Shown in pieces: positions 34,339 to 40,282 of a DNA stretch of 40,282 nt. This stretch comes from Clostridiales bacterium (GTDB lineage Bacteria > Bacillota > Clostridia > Lachnospirales > Lachnospiraceae), in NCBI GenBank assembly GCA_029227635.1, contig JAQYAH010000063.1, forward strand, positions 1-40,282, in the 5' to 3' direction. The stretch's first letter is position 1. Each line of letters starts with the position of its first letter. The notes under the pieces were generated by a model. It did not search any database, was not told the DNA's origin, and saw only the letters and a list, made by a program, of their open reading frames with translations. Both the position numbers and the translations under genes were made by a program.

Positions 34339-35226
34339 ATGGAAGATAACAGGCTGATCATACCCGCCAACACCATAGCGATTCTCAAAAAACACAACTT
34401 GACCCTTCAGAAGAAGTTCGGTCAGAACTTCCTCATCGACTCCCACGTGCTGGACAAGATCATAAGGGCGGCGGAAATAGGTCCTTCGGACATGGTGCTG
34501 GAGATCGGCCCCGGCATAGGAACTATGACCCAGGCTCTCTCAGGGGCCGCCGGCAAGGTGGTGGCGGTGGAGATCGACCGGAATCTGATCCCGGTGCTTA
34601 AGGAGACCCTGGCAGATTGTCCCAACGCGGAGGTTATCAATGCCGATGTAATGGAACTTGATCTGGCAGAACTGATAAGGGAGAAAGCAGAGGGACGAAA
34701 TGTGAAGGTGACCGCCAATCTGCCCTACTACATTACCACTCCCATCATAATGAAGCTGCTGGAGGAGAAACTTCCCATCAGCAATATCACCGTTATGGTG
34801 CAAAAGGAAGTGGCAGAGCGCATGCAGGCAGGACCGGGCAGCAAGGACTACGGCGCCCTCTCCCTGGCGGTGGCTTACTACGCCGAGGCGAATATTGCGG
34901 CATTTGTGCCCCCCAACTGCTTCATTCCGAGACCCAAGGTGGGCTCGGCGGTGATCTGTCTCACAAGGCACAAGGAGCCGGTGGTGAAGGTTAAAGACGA
35001 GAACTTCCTTTTCCAGGTGATAAGGGCTTCATTTAGACAGAGAAGAAAGACCCTGGCCAACGGCCTCAAAAACGCCCCGGAGCTCTCACTTACAAGGGAC
35101 ATGGTGGAGAGCAGCTTAAGAGAGATGGGGCTCTTAGAGACAGTGAGAGGTGAGACTCTGACCCTGGAGGAGTTTGGTGCTCTCGCAGACATACTTTTAC
35201 AGAAGAAACAGGAGTCAGATGAGTAA
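34339..35226 (+). CDS. ksgA: 16S rRNA dimethyladenosine transferase
   Basis: A 295-aa KsgA/RsmA that dimethylates A1518 and A1519 of 16S rRNA late in 30S assembly. The motifs KKFGQNFLIDSHVLDKI, LEIGPGIGTMTQAL, VVAVEIDRNL and the catalytic NLPYYITTPI are intact. It lies 23 nt after tatD, and its last 8 nt overlap tadA. Confidence 0.95.
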   Translation: MEDNRLIIPANTIAILKKHNLTLQKKFGQNFLIDSHVLDKIIRAAEIGPSDMVLEIGPGIGTMTQALSGAAGKVVAVEIDRNLIPVLKETLADCPNAEVINADVMELDLAELIREKAEGRNVKVTANLPYYITTPIIMKLLEEKLPISNITVMVQKEVAERMQAGPGSKDYGALSLAVAYYAEANIAAFVPPNCFIPRPKVGSAVICLTRHKEPVVKVKDENFLFQVIRASFRQRRKTLANGLKNAPELSLTRDMVESSLREMGLLETVRGETLTLEEFGALADILLQKKQESDE

Positions 35227-35800
35227 AGAGACAAAAGACGAGCTCTCAAAGGCAGAGCTTTTGGAAAAAGAAGATACCCGATTTATGAAGGAAGCCTTCA
35301 GACAGGCGAAGAAGGCTTACAAGCTGGGGGAGGTACCAATCGGCTGTGTAATCGTGTATGAGGGTGAGATAATTGCCAGAGGGTACAATCGGCGAAAGAC
35401 CGACAAAAACACCCTTTGCCATGCCGAGATCACCGCGATCCGCCGGGCAAGCAGGAAGATTGGGGACTGGAGGCTTGAGGGGTGCACTCTCTATGTAACC
35501 TTGGAGCCCTGTCAGATGTGTTCCGGAGCCATAGTGCAGTCCCGGATCGACAGAGTGGTCATAGGCTGTGATAATCCCAAGGCCGGCTGTGCCGGATCCA
35601 TAATAAACCTTTTGCAGATGAAAGAGTTCAATCACCAGGTGGAGATCACCCGGGGAGTTATGGGAGAAGAGTGTAGTCTTTTGCTAAAAAACTTTTTTAA
35701 AGAACTGAGAGTCAGACTAAAGAAAGAGAAGGCTCTCAAAAAAGGAGAGAATGATGAACAGCTATGTGATCAGCGGATGCTCGACAGCAGATCTGAGTAA
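35219..35800 (+). CDS. tadA: tRNA-specific adenosine deaminase
   Basis: A 193-aa deaminase that makes inosine at position 34 of tRNA(Arg). Zinc-site motifs are CHAEITAIRRAS (His and catalytic Glu) and EPCQMCSGAI (two Cys). The ATG at 35219, inside the ksgA end, has AGGAG 4 nt upstream and gives a normal N-terminus; the open frame reaches further back to 35174 without a start site of that quality. The C-terminus is extended by a Lys-rich tail (residues about 160-193) that reads through the start of degV, a 47-nt overlap. Confidence 0.93.
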   Translation: MSKETKDELSKAELLEKEDTRFMKEAFRQAKKAYKLGEVPIGCVIVYEGEIIARGYNRRKTDKNTLCHAEITAIRRASRKIGDWRLEGCTLYVTLEPCQMCSGAIVQSRIDRVVIGCDNPKAGCAGSIINLLQMKEFNHQVEITRGVMGEECSLLLKNFFKELRVRLKKEKALKKGENDEQLCDQRMLDSRSE

Positions 35801-36641
35801 GGACTATTTTGAGAGCAGAGATATTCACTATGTGTGTTTTACTTTCAAACTTGACGGGGAGGAATACCCTGACGATCTCGGTGTAAGTGTTCCCTTTGAG
35901 GAGTTTTACCGCCGAATGGCCATGGGGGCTGAGACCAAGACCTCCCAGGTCAGCGTGGGGGCTTACGAGGAGTATTTTGAAGGCTTTTTGAAGGAGGGAA
36001 AGGACATCCTTCATGTCAGCCTCTCCTCCGGACTTTCCGGAAGCTATAATTCGGCACTTATTGCAAAAGACGAGCTACTGGAGAAATACCCGGATCGCCG
36101 GATCTATGTGGTGGATTCTCTGGGAGCCTCCTCGGGCTACGGCCTTTTGCTGGATGCCCTGGCGGACAAAAGAGATGCAGGGGCGAGCCTTGAGGAAGTG
36201 AGGGATTTTGCCCTGGCGAATCGCCTCAAGGTGCACCACTGGTTTTTCTCCACGGATCTCACCTTCTATGTAAAGGGAGGCCGGATCTCCAAGGTTTCAG
36301 GCTGGTTCGGAACTGCTCTTCAGATCTGTCCCCTTCTCAACATGGACAGGGAGGGGCACCTGATTCCCAGAGAGAAGTGCCGTACCAAGAAAAAAGTCAT
36401 TAAGCGGATCGTGGAGATGATGGAGAAAAACGCCGAGAACGGTCCGGATTACTCCGGAAAATGCTTCATAAGCCATTCCGCCTGCTATGAGGACGCTAGA
36501 GCCGTGGCGGATCTGGTGGAGGAGAAGTTCCCGAAATTAAACGGCAAAGTAGAGATTTTCAGCGTGGGAACCACCATCGGAAGCCACACCGGCCCCGGAA
36601 CGGTTGCCCTGTTTTTCATGGGGGAAGAGAGAATCAATTAA
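35754..36641 (+). CDS. DegV-family fatty-acid-binding protein
   Basis: A 295-aa DegV protein. It begins SYVISGCSTADLSKDYF with the family's early Ser/Thr site, continues through TSQVSVGAYEEYF and LHVSLSSGLSGSYNSA, and ends with IGSHTGPGTVALFFMG. Members bind fatty acids and can serve as FakB subunits that present them to the kinase FakA. Of the two adjacent ATGs, 35754 is 6 nt from AGGAG (35743-35747) and 35751 only 3 nt, so 35754 is preferred. No fakA gene is in the window. Confidence 0.88.
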   Translation: MNSYVISGCSTADLSKDYFESRDIHYVCFTFKLDGEEYPDDLGVSVPFEEFYRRMAMGAETKTSQVSVGAYEEYFEGFLKEGKDILHVSLSSGLSGSYNSALIAKDELLEKYPDRRIYVVDSLGASSGYGLLLDALADKRDAGASLEEVRDFALANRLKVHHWFFSTDLTFYVKGGRISKVSGWFGTALQICPLLNMDREGHLIPREKCRTKKKVIKRIVEMMEKNAENGPDYSGKCFISHSACYEDARAVADLVEEKFPKLNGKVEIFSVGTTIGSHTGPGTVALFFMGEERIN

Positions 36642-36644
36642 AAA

Positions 36645-36673
36645 TTGACACTCCTCCTCAATGACTGTATACT
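36645..36673 (+). promoter_or_regulatory. Strong promoter of the SRP RNA
   Basis: TTGACA (36645-36650), 17-nt spacer, TATACT (36668-36673), nearly consensus. Transcription should start near 36680. The -35 begins 4 nt after the degV stop. Confidence 0.85.
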
Positions 36674-36699
36674 TGAAATGCTATCAATACGTCATAACC

Positions 36700-36970
36700 T
36701 TTCCGTGCAGCCGGGGCGCTAGCGGTGTCTTGTAACCCACAATCCGCTTTAGTGGGGGCAATGCTGTGACTGAGGGCGAACTCTTTCGAAGCCGCCCGTT
36801 GTAAGTGGTGTTGACGTCTGGGTCTTACGCAATGGGAATCCACGAACCGTGTCAGGTCAGGAATGGAGCAGCACTAAGAGGAACCTCTCATGTGACGTAA
36901 GGGTGCCTGGGCCGAATTAACTGCAGCGGTTACGTTCGCGAGAGCGAGCTCGAAGCACAGTGCACGGATA
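36700..36970 (+). ncRNA. ffs: Signal recognition particle RNA, large bacterial type
   Basis: A gene-free stretch of about 270 nt with SRP RNA hallmarks. The SRP54-binding helix 8 is seen at about 36851-36873 as GTCAGGTCAGGAATGGAGCA followed by GCA, with the GGAA loop. The Alu-type 5' region contains GCTAGCGGTGTC and TAACCCACAATCCGCTTTAG, as in other Bacillota. The two ends pair (CCGTGCA at 36703-36709, TGCACGG at 36961-36967). Length matches Bacillus-type scRNA. The primary transcript starts near 36680, so some 5' processing is expected. The RNA joins Ffh to direct membrane proteins to the translocon. Confidence 0.88.
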
Positions 36971-36991
36971 TTTCATAGAAAAGAGGCATAT

Positions 36992-38386
36992 ATGGAACAT
37001 TTAACACTGGTGAAATCCCTTTTCAGGGAGACAGACAAGTACATTGGCAAGAAAGTTAAAGTGGGCGGCTGGGTGAGAAGTGTCCGGGACTCCAAGTCTT
37101 TCGGATTTATCGTTCTTCACGACGGCTCCTACTTTGAGACACTTCAGATCGTTTACCATGACACCATGGACAATTTCTCTGAGATCTCATCGCTCAACGT
37201 TGGCGCAGCTATCCTCGTGGAGGGTACACTGGTTGCCACTCCCAATGCAAAGCAGCCTTTTGAGATTCAGGCAGACACAGTAACTGTTGAAGGTGCATCC
37301 ACTCCGGATTATCCTCTCCAGAAGAAGCGTCACTCAATGGAGTACCTGAGAACGATCAGCCATCTTCGTCCCAGAACCAATACTTTCCAGGCGGTTTTCC
37401 GTGTTCGTTCCATCCTGGCATATGCTATTCATAAATTTTTCCAGGAGAGAGATTTCGTCTATGTTCATACCCCCATCATAACCGGCAACGATTGTGAGGG
37501 TGCGGGAGAGATGTTCCAGGTAACTACTCTTGACCTTGAGAATCCTCCCAGAAACGACGACGGAAGCATCAACTACAACGAGGATTTCTTCCAGAAGCAG
37601 ACCTCTCTCACTGTAAGCGGTCAGCTGGATGTGGAGACTTACGCCCAGGCTTTTAGAAACACTTATACTTTCGGACCTACCTTCAGAGCAGAGAATTCCA
37701 ACACCACAAGACATGCGGCAGAGTTCTGGATGATCGAGCCGGAGATCGCTTTTGCAGATCTTCAGGACGACATGGAGCTTGCGGAGTCAATGCTCAAGTA
37801 TGTCATCAATTACGTGTTGGAGAATGCTCCCGAGGAGATGGAATTCTTCAACAAGTTCATTGACAAGGGTCTCATTGAGAGACTTAAGCATGTTGCCGGA
37901 TCTGATTTTGCTCATGTGACCTACACAGAGGCTATCGATATCTTAAAGAAGAACGAAGACAATTTCGATTTCAAGGTATCCTGGGGCATGGATCTTCAGA
38001 CCGAGCACGAGAGATATCTCACCGAGGAAGTATTTAAGCGCCCGGTATTTGTCACCGATTATCCCAAAGAGATCAAGGCTTTTTACATGAAGCAGAATGA
38101 CGATGGCAAGACTGTTGCGGCTATGGACTGCCTTGTTCCCGGAATCGGCGAGATCATCGGCGGAAGCCAGAGAGAAGAGGATTATGACAAGCTTCTCAAC
38201 AGAATGAACGAGCTGGGACTTAAGCCCGAAGAGTATCAGTTCTACCTGGATCTCCGCAAGTATGGAACCACAAGACATGCCGGATTTGGACTCGGTTTCG
38301 AGAGATGCGTAATGTATCTCACCGGAATGGGCAATATCCGTGACGTACTTCCGTTCCCCAGAACAGTCGGAAACTGCCAGCTGTAA
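36992..38386 (+). CDS. asnS: Asparaginyl-tRNA synthetase
   Basis: A 464-aa class IIb synthetase. An N-terminal OB-fold anticodon domain ([20 protein letters not shown]) is followed by the class II core with [37 protein letters not shown] (motif 2) and [27 protein letters not shown] (motif 3). AAGAGG lies upstream of the ATG. It begins only about 22 nt after the SRP RNA, with no clear promoter or terminator between them, and no T-box leader is present. Confidence 0.95.
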   Translation: MEHLTLVKSLFRETDKYIGKKVKVGGWVRSVRDSKSFGFIVLHDGSYFETLQIVYHDTMDNFSEISSLNVGAAILVEGTLVATPNAKQPFEIQADTVTVEGASTPDYPLQKKRHSMEYLRTISHLRPRTNTFQAVFRVRSILAYAIHKFFQERDFVYVHTPIITGNDCEGAGEMFQVTTLDLENPPRNDDGSINYNEDFFQKQTSLTVSGQLDVETYAQAFRNTYTFGPTFRAENSNTTRHAAEFWMIEPEIAFADLQDDMELAESMLKYVINYVLENAPEEMEFFNKFIDKGLIERLKHVAGSDFAHVTYTEAIDILKKNEDNFDFKVSWGMDLQTEHERYLTEEVFKRPVFVTDYPKEIKAFYMKQNDDGKTVAAMDCLVPGIGEIIGGSQREEDYDKLLNRMNELGLKPEEYQFYLDLRKYGTTRHAGFGLGFERCVMYLTGMGNIRDVLPFPRTVGNCQL

Positions 38387-38453
38387 AAGGGAGCCGGTAA
38401 GGAGACAGAGCATTTAGCAGGCGATAAGGGTTCACACAGAAGGGGATTTGCGC

Positions 38454-39143
38454 ATGAACATTTTGATCGTAGACGATGAGAAGGAAATTGCTGACGTTAT
38501 TGAGCTGTACTTAAAGAGCAATGAGTATAACATCTTCAAGTACTATACCGGAGCGGAGGCATTGGAGTGTATTGAGAATGTCAAACTGGATCTGGCTATT
38601 CTGGATGTAATGCTTCCGGATATCGACGGATTCACCATTCTGAAGAAGATCCGTGAGAAATATACCTTCCCGGTAATGATGCTCACCGCAAAGATCCAGG
38701 ACATTGACAAGATCACCGGCCTCACTCTGGGAGCAGATGATTACATTGCCAAGCCCTTTAATCCGCTGGAGCTGGTGGCGAGAGTCAAGGCACAACTCAG
38801 GCGCTACACTCAGTACAACGATACTTCCGACAAGTCCGACGGAATCATTGATTTCAAGGGACTGGTCCTCAACCGGGACTCCCACGAATGTACTTATAAC
38901 GAGAAAGAACTCACCCTCACCCCCCTGGAGTTTAATATCCTCTGGATCCTCTGTGAGAACAGAGGCAAGGTGATAAGCTCGGAGGAGCTTTTTGAACAGG
39001 TATGGGGAGAGAAGTACTACAAGAACAGCAACAACACAGTTATGGTTCATATCCGTCACCTGAGGGAGAAGATGAGTGACCCTTCCGGAAAGTGTGATCT
39101 CATCAAGACAGTCTGGGGCGTAGGCTATAAAATTGAAGAATAG
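38454..39143 (+). CDS. OmpR-family response regulator (VanR-like)
   Basis: A 229-aa regulator. The receiver domain has the acidic pair D7-D8, phosphoacceptor D51 (LAILDVMLPDIDGF), Thr in MLTAK and Lys in YIAKPF. A C-terminal winged helix (LTPLEFNILWILCENRGKVIS, VMVHIRHLREKM) follows. The ATG at 38454 has AGGGGA 7 nt upstream; a TTG two codons earlier is less likely. It overlaps the start of the kinase gene by 11 nt. The resemblance is to VanR, but no van ligase genes are present, so the regulon is unknown. Confidence 0.9.
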   Translation: MNILIVDDEKEIADVIELYLKSNEYNIFKYYTGAEALECIENVKLDLAILDVMLPDIDGFTILKKIREKYTFPVMMLTAKIQDIDKITGLTLGADDYIAKPFNPLELVARVKAQLRRYTQYNDTSDKSDGIIDFKGLVLNRDSHECTYNEKELTLTPLEFNILWILCENRGKVISSEELFEQVWGEKYYKNSNNTVMVHIRHLREKMSDPSGKCDLIKTVWGVGYKIEE

Positions 39144-40282
39144 AAGAAATAAGCGTACAAGACTTCAGAAATATAAGAAACTTAAACTCAGCATCATGTT
39201 GAGGGCATTGTTAGTTACAGCCATTACGGGAGTTATAGGAACTCTCGTAATGGTGTATTTTGTTGACGGCTTTTTAGGCAAAGTCTTCCCCAAAGCTTTT
39301 GCAGGGTTCCTTGGAATCTTCGGGGTGGGAAGAGCCGATGCTTTCGGCATCTACAGCCGTTTTATCGGGGAGAACCGTCCTTTTATCGCCCTCTTGATTT
39401 TCCTGGTGCTGTTTTTTATTGTCTTTTATCTGGCACTGTCCTCAATCGCCGGATACTTTGAGGATATTGAGAAGTGTATAGAGAACATCGACAACGGTAT
39501 TCAGGATCCGGTTCACCTCATCGATGAGCTGAAACCGGTGGAGGATAAGCTGAACTCTCTGAAGAGCAATCTGAGCCAGAGGACCAGGGAGAATGAGGAG
39601 TCGGAGAAGAAGAAGAGTGACCTGATACTTTTCCTTGCCCATGACCTTAAGACTCCCCTGACTTCTATAATTGCCTATCTCACCCGGTTGGATGCGGATC
39701 CGGAGATGGACAAGGAAGAAAGGGTAAAATACATTCACATCGCACTTGAGAAATCCATTCGCCTCAATGAACTGATCCGGGAGTTTTTTGAGATCGCAAG
39801 ATTCAATCTCAACAAGATCGAGCTCAGCAAGGAGGTAATAAACCTCTCCATGATGCTGGAGCAGCTCTCTGATGAACTGTATGCGGTACTGGCCCAGAAG
39901 CGCATGACCTGTGAAGTACACACCGATGAGGATATTATGATCTACGGTGATCCGGACAAGCTGGCCCGGGTGTTTGACAATGTGCTGCGCAACGCCGTCA
40001 ATTACAGCGTGGAGGGGGGCGAGGTGGAGATCGAAGCCGCCCGGGAGGACGGCTGGGTGGTCATCTCCATCCGCAACGAGGGTCTGGAGATCCCGGAGCA
40101 GGAGCTGGCCCGCATCTTTCAGAAATTCTACCGGCTGGACGCCGCCCGCTCCTCCCGCACCGGCGGGGCCGGACTGGGGCTGGCCATCGCCAAGGAGATC
40201 GTGGAGGCCCACGGGGGCGCCATCCGCGCGGAGTCCAACGGCAGAAAGACCGCCTTTGTCATCAGCCTCCCCGCAAGGGATG
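39133..40282 (+). CDS. VanS-like sensor histidine kinase (3' end cut by the window edge)
   Basis: An open frame of 383 codons runs to the window end. Two membrane helices (about 22-44 and 77-101) flank a short outer loop, then HAMP-like and HisKA regions with His170 in FLAHDLKTPLTSIIAYL, and the ATPase boxes N (NVLRNAVNYS), a degenerate G1 region, F (IFQKFYRL) and G2 (GGAGLGLAIAKEIVEAHGG). The TTG at 39133 is taken as start because the residues MKNRRNKRTRLQKYKKLKLS match VanS N-termini; the ATG at 39196 would begin inside the first helix. From about 39960 the base composition jumps, which is discussed as a finding. Confidence 0.85.
   Translation, partial: MKNRRNKRTRLQKYKKLKLSIMLRALLVTAITGVIGTLVMVYFVDGFLGKVFPKAFAGFLGIFGVGRADAFGIYSRFIGENRPFIALLIFLVLFFIVFYLALSSIAGYFEDIEKCIENIDNGIQDPVHLIDELKPVEDKLNSLKSNLSQRTRENEESEKKKSDLILFLAHDLKTPLTSIIAYLTRLDADPEMDKEERVKYIHIALEKSIRLNELIREFFEIARFNLNKIELSKEVINLSMMLEQLSDELYAVLAQKRMTCEVHTDEDIMIYGDPDKLARVFDNVLRNAVNYSVEGGEVEIEAAREDGWVVISIRNEGLEIPEQELARIFQKFYRLDAARSSRTGGAGLGLAIAKEIVEAHGGAIRAESNGRKTAFVISLPARD

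Noticed and set aside
39442-40212. A 256-codon reverse-strand open frame opposite the kinase gene
   Set aside because: The forward frame has all kinase boxes. The long reverse frame is favoured by the base composition of the kinase gene.
38454-40282. Glycopeptide resistance operon
   Set aside because: The two-component pair resembles VanR/VanS, but no vanH, vanA/B-type ligase or vanX is in the window, so no resistance claim is supported.

Overview
The window is about 40 kb of ordinary chromosomal DNA from a Bacillota bacterium, most likely a Lachnospiraceae-like member of the Clostridia. The evidence is strong AGGAGG-type ribosome binding sites, MecA, a large Alu-containing SRP RNA, a CsoR/CopA copper operon, a VanR/VanS-type two-component pair and bidirectional U-rich terminators. 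Family-level placement is inference. Genes are cut at both ends, so this is probably a whole contig or an internal fragment. No phage, transposase, CRISPR array or tRNA gene was seen.

Layout. 1-546 (-): DUF554 membrane protein, cut at the left end. 912-3527: ygeY-ygeW, two genes of the anaerobic purine/ureide degradation set, ending at strong terminators. 3924-8775: nitrilase-like amidase, AlaX tRNA-editing protein, DUF218 membrane protein, GntR regulator, cysteine desulfidase. 8834-10964: orphan DNA methyltransferase, HD hydrolase, histidine phosphatase. 11066-15299: DUF1858 redox-disulfide protein, CsoR repressor with its operator, a CopA ATPase carrying a fused CopZ domain, and an FMN-dependent alpha-hydroxy-acid dehydrogenase. 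15493-16152 (-): mecA, divergent from a promoter that drives a probable structured RNA with 6S-like architecture. 16605-23840: a small unknown protein, a GH18 cell-wall hydrolase, Sua5 fused to a degenerate phosphatase domain, dCMP deaminase, TrmB, thioredoxin, flavin reductase, barstar, rhomboid and HIT protein. 23900-33383: FAH-family hydrolase, murG (-), mtnN, pgi, metG, then galE-coaX-coaBC (-). 33539-36641: tatD-ksgA-tadA-degV operon. 36680-38386: SRP RNA followed immediately by asnS. 38454-40282: VanR-like regulator and a VanS-like kinase cut at the right end.

How the genes work together. Most are housekeeping: tRNA charging and modification (metG, asnS, trmB, tadA, sua5, alaX), rRNA maturation (ksgA), CoA synthesis (coaX-coaBC), cell wall (murG, GH18), and sulfur or thiol metabolism (cyuA, mtnN, trxA). 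The copper cluster is a self-contained detoxification unit.

Most notable observations. (1) The final 0.3 kb of the kinase gene switches abruptly from about 47% to about 67% GC at a conserved motif, so it is a mosaic gene or an assembly chimera. (2) Sua5 carries a C-terminal low-molecular-weight phosphatase fold with its catalytic Cys and Asp replaced. (3) CopA has an in-frame CopZ domain preceded by an intact internal Shine-Dalgarno and ATG, so one gene may give two products. (4) The 10-bp palindrome TTTTGCAAAA occurs seven times, far above chance. (5) A promoter-driven structured RNA of about 190 nt lies beside mecA. No clearly new multi-gene system was found.
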